Assembly (NCBI GenBank): GCA_039934875.1
Contig: JBDTLH010000308.1
Span: forward strand, 1-15,413
DNA: 15,413 bases
Direction: 5' to 3'
Origin: JBDTLH01 sp039934875
GTDB taxonomy: Bacteria > Acidobacteriota > Terriglobia > Terriglobales > Acidobacteriaceae
In this document: one piece after another, positions 1 through 6,106 of the stretch
Layout of the letters: each line of letters begins with the position of its first letter
Numbering within the stretch: the first letter of the stretch is position 1
Program-made: the position numbers and the translations under genes
The notes under the pieces: generated by a model
What the model was told of the DNA's origin: nothing
What the model saw: the letters and a program-made list of their open reading frames with translations, nothing else
Databases searched by the model: none

Positions 1-584
1 GGCAGGTGGTTGGAGGCGTTGAGCAGAATGTGCACGGGGATGTGCTGCCAGGTAAAGGCGACCACGGAGTGCGGGGTGGAGCGCAGGATTTCACTGGGAG
101 CGAAGTGAAGGTCAGGGGCCGCGGCGGCGGTGAGCAGCAGGCGTCCGGGGCCGAGCGCGAGCGCTTGTTTCGCCGACTCGATATCGGCGGGGGAGCAGGG
201 CGAGTCTCCGCCCGGGGAGCGATAGACGCCGCCGCTGGGGGTGACCACCAGTGTGCGATCAAACTCCGCGCCCGTCTGGTCCGCCTCGGGCCAGACCGTG
301 TGAATCGTCTGGGCGATACGCTGATGGGCGAGGTCCATGGTAACGTGGTCGCGCTCGTAGGAGCGGATGAAGGGCTGCTGGCGATACGACTGCTCCATCA
401 AATCGGTGTCTCCGATGACTTCCATTCTGATGGTGTGCAGAGCGGCGAGCCGATCGCTGCCGCCCATCGCGCTGAGGGCAAGCGCAACACACTGATGCAC
501 ATCGGCGTTGGCGCATCCGGGGTTGGAGGGAAGGGCGTACGCGCTCGCGGCCAGCGCCAGCAGGACTATGATTTTCGACACCAT
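1..584 (-). CDS. Exported protein of unknown function, 3' end cut by window edge
   Basis: An open frame of 194 codons starts at ATG 584-582 and runs off the left edge, so only the N-terminal part is visible. A GGAG ribosome-binding site lies five bases upstream. The first 18 residues form a signal peptide (MVSKIIVLLALAASAYA), so the product is probably exported. The mature part has a Cys pair (around residues 24 and 33) and then an ALSAMGGSDRLAALHTIRMEV stretch. This resembles the N-terminal region of secreted acidobacterial proteins that often carry a metallo-beta-lactamase-fold domain further on; that is a guess, since no catalytic motif is in the visible part. It lies 68 bp downstream of the HAD phosphatase gene on the same strand and may be cotranscribed with it. 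The plus-strand frame over the same bases has low-complexity Gly/Arg composition and is a shadow. Confidence 0.72.
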   Translation of the reverse strand, partial: MVSKIIVLLALAASAYALPSNPGCANADVHQCVALALSAMGGSDRLAALHTIRMEVIGDTDLMEQSYRQQPFIRSYERDHVTMDLAHQRIAQTIHTVWPEADQTGAEFDRTLVVTPSGGVYRSPGGDSPCSPADIESAKQALALGPGRLLLTAAAAPDLHFAPSEILRSTPHSVVAFTWQHIPVHILLNASNHL

Positions 585-652
585 GGGGGCTCCTGAGACA
601 CGCTTGGGACGTGGGGGAAGTGACTTGGACGGCGGGGCAGCGGTTTGGTTGC

Positions 653-1354
653 TCAGGACGGCTGATAAATAGGCCAGCCGTGTTGTTCGGCGATGGCGCG
701 GAGATCAGGATTGGGGTTGATGACATAGGGCTGACAGGCGATTTGGAGCATCGCGAGGTCGTGGATGGAGTTGCCGAAGACGGCGTCGGGGCGTGGCAGT
801 CCGGCTTGGGCCAGTGCTATAGCTTTAAGTTCGCCGGTAGGAACGGCGATTAGCTCTGAGGTGGCGATACCCTTTTCGCAAACCAGATCGACGCCGAGGA
901 CATGATGAGGCGCGATCCCGAAGGGGACCAGGCCCTGGCGCACCACGAGGTTATAGGTGGAAGAAACGGCCCAGAGATCGCAACCCTGCGCGCGCAGGCG
1001 ATGGACCAGGTCGAGCATCACGGGAAAGAGGTTGGGCTCGATGTATTCTTTGGCGAAGCGGGCGATGGCGGCATTGATCGCGGCGAGGGGGAGTCCGGCG
1101 TGGCAGGAGACCATCTCGCCGCACATATCCACTTCGCTGACCTGGCCGTTGAGATAGAGGGCGTAGCGGCGGCGGAGCTGGGCGGCGGCGGCCGGGGGGA
1201 GGAGCCCCTGTGCGATCTCCCAATCCATGAATTCGGTGCCGGAGTTGTTGGCCCAAAGGGTGCCGTCGCAATCGAAGACGGCGACCGAAGGACGGCGGGA
1301 GAGCACGTGGTCGAGGAAGGCTTCGGTAGCGAGGGAGGCGTTGGCGATGAGCAC
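653..1354 (-). CDS. HAD-superfamily phosphatase (phosphoserine phosphatase-like, HAD-IB)
   Basis: This 233-residue protein has the four HAD motifs in order. Motif I is FDCDGTLW with nucleophile D28 and acid D30. Motif II is the VSST segment at 130-133, motif III is probably K177, and motif IV is GNSIHDLAML with D199. Motif IV usually reads GDS..D, so the first Asp is replaced by N195 here. A helical cap with an EFMDWEIAQGLL segment follows motif I, as in SerB-like HAD-IB enzymes. The expected reaction is Mg-dependent hydrolysis of a small phosphomonoester in the cytoplasm; the substrate cannot be read from the sequence. The start is GTG 1354; a stop lies two codons upstream, so little room is left for an earlier start, and no clear Shine-Dalgarno is visible. 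Confidence 0.85.
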   Translation of the reverse strand: MLIANASLATEAFLDHVLSRRPSVAVFDCDGTLWANNSGTEFMDWEIAQGLLPPAAAAQLRRRYALYLNGQVSEVDMCGEMVSCHAGLPLAAINAAIARFAKEYIEPNLFPVMLDLVHRLRAQGCDLWAVSSTYNLVVRQGLVPFGIAPHHVLGVDLVCEKGIATSELIAVPTGELKAIALAQAGLPRPDAVFGNSIHDLAMLQIACQPYVINPNPDLRAIAEQHGWPIYQPS

Positions 1355-1380
1355 GATTCAGGATAGCGCGTGCGCTGTTG

Positions 1381-1410
1381 CTAGTGGTTGTGGTTCTAGT
1401 GGTTGTGGTT
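1381..1410. repeat. Perfect 15-bp tandem duplication
   Basis: The 15-mer CTAGTGGTTGTGGTT occurs twice without a gap (1381-1395 and 1396-1410), in the spacer between the HAD phosphatase start and the end of the inositol-phosphatase gene. Its role is unknown. Confidence 0.9.
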
Positions 1411-1484
1411 GATGATCAGCAATTTCTTCGTCGTCCGGAGCGCACAGGCCACAACACTTCGGAAGCCATACCGGCTCGAAAGCC

Positions 1485-2333
1485 TCATCCCTTGAACTCA
1501 TCCCCTCTCCCTCGTCGATACTCCTGCGGTGAAACGATCTCGGCCGGATTCCTGCCCGCGAACATATCCGCAAAGGTCCGTAGCATCTCGCCCTGCAGCG
1601 CGCTGTTCGATGCCAGCACCTCGTCACTCTCGATGCGGAACGGAGAGCCGTCGAAGCGCGTTACCGCCCCTCCCGCCTCGCGCACCAGCAGCACCCCCGC
1701 CGAGGTGTCCCAGGGATTCAGATTGAACTCCCAATACGCGTCATAGCGTCCGCATGCGACATACGCCAGGTCGAGCGCGGCAGACCCGGCCCGCCGCACT
1801 CCATGGGAGCGCATCGTAAACTCGTGGTAGAAGTGCACGTTCGGATTCAGGTGCCGCTTCTTGCTGGGGAAGCCGGTGGCGATCAGCGCCTCCGCTAGAT
1901 GCGTCGTCTTGGAAACCTGCAGGGGCTTGCCGTTGAGCAGCGCTCCCGCGCCCTTTTCCGCCTGAAATAGTTCATCGCGCGTGGGATCGTAAAGCACCCC
2001 CGCCACCAGTTCGCCCTGGTATTCGACTCCAATGCTCACGCAAAACACGGGATAGCTGTGCGCGAAGTTGGTCGTCCCGTCCAGCGGATCGACGTACCAC
2101 TTCCACTCGCTGCCGTGCGCGGTGCGCGTGCCCTCTTCGCCGATGATGTCGTGTTCCGGCCACTGCGCCTGCACCCGTTCGACGATCAGCTTTTCGCTGG
2201 CGCGGTCGGCAGCGGTTACCAGGTCTGCCCTGCCGCTGCCTTTATATTCCGTCTCCACGCCACGCGCGAAATACTCCATCAGCAATCCGCCCGCCTCGCG
2301 CGCAATGATCGCTATGGAATCTGCTAAGTGCAC
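1485..2333 (-). CDS. Inositol-1-monophosphatase family protein
   Basis: The product has 282 residues, close to the usual 260-280 of the family. The metal-binding signature is complete: GEE with E67, then DPLDGTTNF with D82 and D85, and a C-terminal PWDTSAG with D209 (the common form is WDxAAG). The N-terminal helix and the DLVTAADRASE segment (residues 37-47) also match. Members hydrolyse inositol phosphates or related sugar or nucleotide phosphates (SuhB, CysQ and HisN types) with Mg2+ in the cytoplasm. The substrate cannot be settled from sequence alone. The start is a GTG at 2333, 11 bp after the stop of the small coiled-coil gene, so the two are probably one transcript. Confidence 0.93.
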   Translation of the reverse strand: MHLADSIAIIAREAGGLLMEYFARGVETEYKGSGRADLVTAADRASEKLIVERVQAQWPEHDIIGEEGTRTAHGSEWKWYVDPLDGTTNFAHSYPVFCVSIGVEYQGELVAGVLYDPTRDELFQAEKGAGALLNGKPLQVSKTTHLAEALIATGFPSKKRHLNPNVHFYHEFTMRSHGVRRAGSAALDLAYVACGRYDAYWEFNLNPWDTSAGVLLVREAGGAVTRFDGSPFRIESDEVLASNSALQGEMLRTFADMFAGRNPAEIVSPQEYRRGRGDEFKG

Positions 2334-2344
2334 TAGTTCCGACT

Positions 2345-2629
2345 TCAGTGGCGCCGCGATTCCAGAACGGCGACTCGTTCGCTGAGGGCCGCAATCACGC
2401 GCATGCTGGTGAGTTCGGCTTGTGCTTTAGATTCAGCAACGGCCGATATAACCGCCTTAAACTGAGCGTCGAGTCGCTGGTCCATCGCGTCGAGTCGCTG
2501 GTCCAGAGCGTCGAACCGGACGTCCATCTGTTTTTCGAGCGAAGCCGAACGCACCTTCAGTTCGCGCACGTCTGGCGCGATTACGTCTTGCACCAACTGC
2601 TGAAGGCTCTGAAGTATGTTTTCGCTCAT
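2345..2629 (-). CDS. Small coiled-coil protein of unknown function
   Basis: A 94-residue protein without signal peptide or membrane segment. The middle part (about residues 30-60) is a clear amphipathic coiled coil, with the near-repeated units RFDALDQRLDAMDQRLDA, and helix-favouring residues continue to the C-terminus. It probably forms oligomers, but I recognise no enzymatic or DNA-binding motif. The start ATG 2629 has an AGGAG element about 12 bp upstream, a rather long spacing. The stop lies 11 bp before the inositol-phosphatase start, suggesting an operon. The composition and strand bias make it credible as a real gene; the overlapping plus-strand frame is a shadow. Confidence 0.75.
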   Translation of the reverse strand: MSENILQSLQQLVQDVIAPDVRELKVRSASLEKQMDVRFDALDQRLDAMDQRLDAQFKAVISAVAESKAQAELTSMRVIAALSERVAVLESRRH

Positions 2630-2727
2630 TTTCTAATGCTTCTCCTGCTTATAGTACCGTGAAATCCCCCAGCTCAATGATTCGGCGCTTCGGCGGACCA
2701 TTGTCTTCGCCCGCGCAAGAGACGCCA

Positions 2728-3009
2728 CTACCGCCGTCGCCCGTTATCGTCACAGATATACAGGATCTCCTGCTTGTAGATGAACAAGTTCGGCGCCCCC
2801 TCGCGCGTCAGCCGCACCATGTCCACGTCGTAATACTCGATCCAGCCGTGCAGCGATTCGCCGTCCATCATCTTCACCGTGACCGGCGTCTGCTTCTCCC
2901 GCAAGGCAGCGAGATACAGCGCCTCCATGCCGGTCTCTTCCGGCGGCGGCGTCCTCATCTTCTTCGAGAATGCCGGTGCAGTTCCGGTTCCGCTGGCATG
3001 AAACGTCAT
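2728..3009 (-). CDS. hfq: Hfq/Sm-like RNA-binding protein
   Basis: From ATG 3009 the protein has 93 residues. A 28-residue low-complexity N-terminal extension precedes the Sm core that begins MEALYLAALREKQTPVTVKM and continues DGESLHGWIEYYDVDMVRLTR and GAPNLFIYKQEILYICDD. The first part fits the Hfq Sm1 strand order, including the Gln near the start of the fold (REKQTPV) used at the proximal RNA site. The Sm2 motif reads YKQEI instead of the YKHA of gamma-proteobacterial Hfq. A hexameric RNA chaperone that helps sRNA-mRNA pairing is the expected role. It starts 13 bp after the YciI-like gene on the same strand, an operon arrangement. The true start may be the inner ATG at KKMRTPPP or at METALYL-like Met; no strong Shine-Dalgarno decides this. 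Confidence 0.78.
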   Translation of the reverse strand: MTFHASGTGTAPAFSKKMRTPPPEETGMEALYLAALREKQTPVTVKMMDGESLHGWIEYYDVDMVRLTREGAPNLFIYKQEILYICDDNGRRR

Positions 3010-3022
3010 AGTGCTGCTTAGT

Positions 3023-3379
3023 CTATCGCGCCGCGCCCGCCACGTCACCTGCGGATTCGTCAGCCGGACGAATATCGTCGGCCTGCGGAGGAACGTGCAG
3101 GAACGGCCCGAAATCCTGCGCATACTTGGAGGGATGGAAATCGATCACCTCATACTCCGCTACTCCCGAAGTATTGTAGGGGTCCTTCGCGATCAACTGA
3201 TCGACTTCAGCCCGCGACGCCAGGTTCGCGAGCAGCACTCCGCCCTTCTGGTCGGTGCGCCGCCCGGAGACGATCATCGTCCCCTCGGCATAAGCTCTGT
3301 CGAGATAGGCGCCGTGTGCGGCCTTCTGCTGGTCCACTTCGGCCAGCGGCTTGCGGTAATGAATCAAGATAATGTACAT
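3023..3379 (-). CDS. YciI-like family protein
   Basis: With the ATG at 3379 the product has 118 residues and starts MYIILIHYRKPL, the usual first strand of the YciI/dimeric alpha-beta barrel fold. Typical features follow: the H20-containing AAHGAYLDRAYAEG helix, a GRRTDQKGGVLLAN strand pair, and the DPYNTSGVAEYEVIDFHPS segment near residues 68-86. Members are small cytoplasmic dimers, some acting as hydrolases or dehalogenases on small molecules, most without a known substrate. A longer frame to 3469 is open but the extra residues run into the heptanucleotide-rich spacer and lack family similarity, so I prefer 3379. The C-terminus has an Ala/Asp-rich tail. Confidence 0.82.
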   Translation of the reverse strand: MYIILIHYRKPLAEVDQQKAAHGAYLDRAYAEGTMIVSGRRTDQKGGVLLANLASRAEVDQLIAKDPYNTSGVAEYEVIDFHPSKYAQDFGPFLHVPPQADDIRPADESAGDVAGAAR

Positions 3380-3437
3380 ATCTGCTTTTAGATGCAGAGC
3401 TTGGCTGGCGAAGTCTCTCCATCGCAATAGAATTGTA

Positions 3438-3556
3438 GTCGCCGGTTGCCGCCTCCAGTCTCCAGTCACCAGTTGTCGACTGGCGACTGCTTCTAACGCT
3501 GGCGACTGGCTGGCGACTGCTTCTAACGCTGGCGACTGGCGACTGGCGACTGCTCT
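3438..3556. repeat. Heptanucleotide array A, with a perfect 30-bp tandem duplication
   Basis: From 3438 the bases read as 7-bp units (GTCGCCG, GTTGCCG, CCTCCAG, TCTCCAG, TCACCAG, TTGTCGA, then CTGGCGA several times, last unit CTGCTCT). A 30-bp segment at 3480-3509 is repeated exactly at 3510-3539; each copy holds two CTGGCGA units with a 12-bp insert. The array lies directly after the stop codon of the VWFA gene (3556-3558) and before the YciI-like gene. Confidence 0.9.
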
Positions 3557-4644
3557 TAATGCGTGAAATATACCGTCCGGAAGTGCGCCGTCAAGCGCCC
3601 CGCCACTCCCACCAGCTTGACTTCGATGTGCCGGGAATCGGAGTCGGCATACTTCTTCTGCGGATAATACCCCAGCCGGTACTGCGTGCGCAGCTCGGCC
3701 GCGATCTGGGCAAACGCCTTCTCGATTTGCGCTATGTTCTTGGCGTAGAAATATCGCCCGCCGGTGTCCTCGGAGGCCTGTATCAGCGCGTGTTCGCCCC
3801 CGGTGTTCCGGCCTGCGTTCGATTCAATCGGCACCACGATGATGCTATAAACAATCGCCTCCGCCTCCAGCGCGGAGCGCAGCGCATCCTGATAACTGGT
3901 CTGGCTTGCGGTGTCGCCGCCATCCGTGATGAGCACCAGCACGCGGCGCCCCGGCTGTTTCTTGAGCGCTTCGCCGCCCAGATATAGCGCGTCGAAGAGA
4001 GCAGTGGCTTCACCATTTTTTATCTCCGCGATCTTGCGGTCGATTGCCTTGAGGTCGCCGGTGAAGGGCAGCACCTCATCCACCCCGGTGGAGATGGTGT
4101 AGAGCGCCAGCTTGTCGGTACCCGGTCGCACCGTCTCATCGGCAAACTTTTTTGCCGAAAGCAGCTCCAGCTTCAGGTTGGTGCGCGTGCTCATGGAGGT
4201 GTCGATGGCCAGCACAATGCTTAGCGGCAGCACGGTCTCTCGCTCGAAAATGGCGATTTTCTGCGGCACGCCATCTTCCAAGACCTCGAAGTTGTTTTTG
4301 CTGAGGTCCGCGACCGGCTTGCCCGTCTGCTCCGAATCTACTCCGGTAAAGACATTTACCAATCGCACGTCAGACCGAAAGGTCGGGACCTGCGCCTCCT
4401 GCGCCGCCATTGGCATCGCCGCCAGCAGCAGCGCAAGCAGGGGCGCAAGCGACCAGCGACCAGCGACCAGCGGCGTGTAACGGGCGACTGGCCGCTGGCG
4501 ACTGGACGCTGCCAACCCATGACTCGTGACTCGTGACCAGCGATTCCGCGCTTCCCTGACCAGCGACTTCGAGACTTCGCGACCAGCAGCCAGCAGCCAG
4601 CCACTCGCAACCGACAACCGACAACCGGCAACTGCCTTTCTCAC
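3556..4644 (-). CDS. Secreted VWFA-related acidobacterial-type protein
   Basis: A von Willebrand A domain follows a signal-like hydrophobic stretch. In GTG-4644 numbering the stretch LAPLLALLLAAMPMA spans 66-80 with probable cleavage after AAQ (82), so the mature protein begins EAQVPTFRSDVRLVNVF, typical of this family. The MIDAS motif DTSMS is at 148-152, and LITDGGDT holds D241. A membrane-proximal or extracellular metal-dependent adhesion or binding role is plausible; the partner is unknown. GTG 4644 overlaps the MoaE stop by GTGA and has a GAGGTG Shine-Dalgarno, favouring translational coupling. It would however put 65 residues, all encoded by the heptanucleotide array, before the hydrophobic core. 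A TTG at 4515 (no Shine-Dalgarno) would give a 319-residue protein with a normal-length signal peptide. Both are possible. The upstream ATG 4758 lies deep in moaE and is unlikely. Confidence 0.85.
   Translation of the reverse strand: MRKAVAGCRLSVASGWLLAAGREVSKSLVREARNRWSRVTSHGLAASSRQRPVARYTPLVAGRWSLAPLLALLLAAMPMAAQEAQVPTFRSDVRLVNVFTGVDSEQTGKPVADLSKNNFEVLEDGVPQKIAIFERETVLPLSIVLAIDTSMSTRTNLKLELLSAKKFADETVRPGTDKLALYTISTGVDEVLPFTGDLKAIDRKIAEIKNGEATALFDALYLGGEALKKQPGRRVLVLITDGGDTASQTSYQDALRSALEAEAIVYSIIVVPIESNAGRNTGGEHALIQASEDTGGRYFYAKNIAQIEKAFAQIAAELRTQYRLGYYPQKKYADSDSRHIEVKLVGVAGRLTAHFRTVYFTH
4449..4636. repeat. Heptanucleotide array B between moaD-moaE fusion and VWFA gene
   Basis: Almost all of this stretch reads in 7-bp units: GCGACCA three times (4449-4469), then GCGGCGT, GTAACGG, GCGACTG, GCCGCTG, GCGACTG, GACGCTG and others, GACTCGT-like units at 4519-4539, AGCCAGC twice (4588-4601), and AACCGAC, AACCGAC, AACCGGC, AACTGCC (4609-4636). 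Only two places (about 4547-4557 and 4572-4580) break the register. Unit sequence changes along the array, but neighbouring units are often identical. Confidence 0.9.
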
Positions 4645-5336
4645 CCCCGCACCTCTTCCGGAAACGGCTCGCCATCCGCCCACACAGTGCCATCCACGAA
4701 GTGCTCTTTCTTCCAGATCGGGACTTGCTTCTTCAAGGTATCGATCAGCCAGCGGCACGCCTCGAACGCCGCGGCGCGATGTGCCGACGCGATCGCGATA
4801 AAAACGCTGGCTTGGCTGATCTCGATCCTGCCCAGCCGGTGATGAACGATCACTTCGCGCACGGAAAACCGCTCCAATGCCTGTTGGACGATGCGCTCCA
4901 GCTCCCGTTGCGCCATCTCTTCGTAGGACTCGTAATCGAGATAGAGGGTCTGGCGCCCGCGGGTATGATTGCGCACAATCCCCTCAAAGACGCAGATCGC
5001 GCCGTCATTTTTTTGGCGAATACGGTCCTGCAACTCTGCAACAGCAATCGGCGCATGCACCAGCCTGACTTCATAAGCCGTCGCACCCCCGCCGCCCCCG
5101 CTCACCGGAGGCAGCAGCGCCACCTCATCCCCATCATGCAATGGTGTCGAGAGCGGCGCAAACTCTCGATTGACTGCGAAGGCGATAGCCGCCAATAGCG
5201 CCTGATGCTGTGGCGCCTGCGCGCGATAGTGTGCGGCTACGGCCTCCACGGTTGCTCCGTCCGCCAAGACAAGGTGTTCCCGCCCTGCCCCATAGAAATC
5301 TTTTAGAACTCCGAAAAGTAAGACATGTATCTTCAC
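4641..5336 (-). CDS. Fused molybdopterin synthase, MoaD-MoaE
   Basis: From GTG 5336 the protein has 231 residues. Residues 1-81 are MoaD, the ubiquitin-like sulfur carrier (KIHVLLFGVLKDFYG to LLPPVSGG); its diglycine falls at 80-81, the length of a free MoaD. Residues about 86-231 are MoaE, with FEGIVRNHTRGR (R122), HHRLGRIEI, HRAAAFEACRWLIDTLKK and VPIWKKE; K202 and K209 match the two active-site lysines of the family. The enzyme converts cyclic pyranopterin monophosphate to molybdopterin in the cytoplasm. MoaD normally needs a free C-terminal glycine thiocarboxylate, so the fusion needs cleavage after G81 or another solution; mycobacterial MoaX is a known MoaD-MoaE fusion of this sort. An in-frame ATG at 5372 would add 12 residues; the MoaD fold starts at the GTG. 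The spacer to VapB is divergent. Confidence 0.93.
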   Translation of the reverse strand: MKIHVLLFGVLKDFYGAGREHLVLADGATVEAVAAHYRAQAPQHQALLAAIAFAVNREFAPLSTPLHDGDEVALLPPVSGGGGGATAYEVRLVHAPIAVAELQDRIRQKNDGAICVFEGIVRNHTRGRQTLYLDYESYEEMAQRELERIVQQALERFSVREVIVHHRLGRIEISQASVFIAIASAHRAAAFEACRWLIDTLKKQVPIWKKEHFVDGTVWADGEPFPEEVRG

Positions 5337-5378
5337 TGCTGCGCTGATTCTAAAGCACGCGGAAATCATCAAGGCGCG

Positions 5379-5384
5379 TTGACT
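5379..5384 (+). promoter_or_regulatory. -35-like element of the vapBC promoter
   Basis: TTGACT matches the -35 consensus in five of six bases and lies in the short divergent spacer. The AT-rich bases from 5395 onward could hold the -10, but no hexamer has both good match and 16-18 bp spacing, so the promoter is tentative. Confidence 0.35.
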
Positions 5385-5390
5385 CTATGA

Positions 5391-5414
5391 TTGCTATATA
5401 GCAAGATATATATC
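5391..5414. promoter_or_regulatory. Two adjoining perfect palindromes, probable VapBC operator
   Basis: TTGCTATATAGCAA (5391-5404) and GATATATATC (5405-5414) are each perfect palindromes and abut without a gap, 13 bp before the antitoxin start codon at 5428. Autoregulation by antitoxin or toxin-antitoxin complex binding at palindromes over the promoter is normal for VapBC loci. The assignment as operator is inferred. Confidence 0.65.
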
Positions 5415-5427
5415 AGGGGGAATGCAA

Positions 5428-5676
5428 ATGTCACTGAGAGAGAAGGCGAGAGTCTTCATGAGCGGCAGGAGCCAAGCTGTCCGTATTCCCAGGGAGTTTC
5501 GCTTCACCGCGAGTGAAGTTTATATACGGCGTGACCCGCAGAGCGGGGACCTGATACTCTCCCAAATTCCGGGCGGATGGGACGATATCTTCGCCGCGCT
5601 GGATGAGGCTGGGGTTCCCGATAATTTCCTTACAGAACGGGGACAGGGGCCACCGCAGCAACGGAAAAAGTGGTGA
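5428..5676 (+). CDS. vapB: VapB-type antitoxin (AbrB/SpoVT-like fold)
   Basis: An 82-residue protein. The N-terminal half (REKARVFMSGRSQAVRIPRE) has the GRSQAVRIPxEFRF pattern of VagC/VapB antitoxins, whose swapped-hairpin domain binds the operator. The C-terminal part (GWDDIFAALDEAG and the basic QQRKKW tail) would bind and block the toxin. I start at ATG 5428: the AGGGGG at 5415-5420 is seven bases upstream, while ATG 5422 is only one base from it. The stop TGA (5674-5676) overlaps the toxin start, indicating translational coupling. Confidence 0.88.
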   Translation: MSLREKARVFMSGRSQAVRIPREFRFTASEVYIRRDPQSGDLILSQIPGGWDDIFAALDEAGVPDNFLTERGQGPPQQRKKW

Positions 5677-6089
5677 GCCAGCGGTACATGATTGACACCA
5701 ACACGGTCAGCTACATCGTGCGAGGAAGGTCTTCCGCCGCCCGCGCAAAACTCGCCGGACTCGACGCTCATGAAATTGGCTGTATTTCAGCCATTACTGA
5801 AGGGGAGATCCGTTACGGTCTTGCCAAAACGCCAGCCGCGCACGCTCTCCGCTCTGCCATTGACGGTTTCCTCTGCAAATTGCAAGTAGTCCCCTGGAGC
5901 GGAGAAGAAGCAATCGTATATGGAGAGCTTCGCGCCAAGCTGGAGGCATCAGGCAGAACACTTGGGAATTTAGATATGCTGATCGCCGCTCACGCCATTG
6001 CCGTTGGCGCCGTATTCGTTACCAGCGATAAAGCGTTTTCTCAGGTGGAAGACCTACCCGCAATAGTGAACTGGGCGACCGACCTCTAG
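5670..6089 (+). CDS. vapC: VapC-type PIN-domain ribonuclease toxin
   Basis: A 139-residue PIN-domain protein. The acidic residues expected at the active site are present: D9 in YMIDTN, E46 in TEGEIRYG, D102 in GNLDMLIAAHA, and D120 in VTSDKAF. These coordinate Mg2+ for RNA cleavage; family members cut tRNA or rRNA, and the target here is unknown. The first two codons are both GTG (5670 and 5673); the second overlaps the VapB stop by GTGA. An ATG at 5688 is too close to D9 to be likely. All catalytic residues are intact, so the pair should be functional. The gene ends 17 bp from the end of convergent thiG. Confidence 0.9.
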   Translation: MVSQRYMIDTNTVSYIVRGRSSAARAKLAGLDAHEIGCISAITEGEIRYGLAKTPAAHALRSAIDGFLCKLQVVPWSGEEAIVYGELRAKLEASGRTLGNLDMLIAAHAIAVGAVFVTSDKAFSQVEDLPAIVNWATDL

Positions 6090-6106
6090 ATAGCAGCAAG
6101 CAGCCA

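Noticed and set aside
6..596. A 196-codon plus-strand frame at the left edge
   Set aside because: It is Gly/Arg-rich with no family similarity and lies opposite a minus-strand gene that has a ribosome-binding site and a signal peptide.
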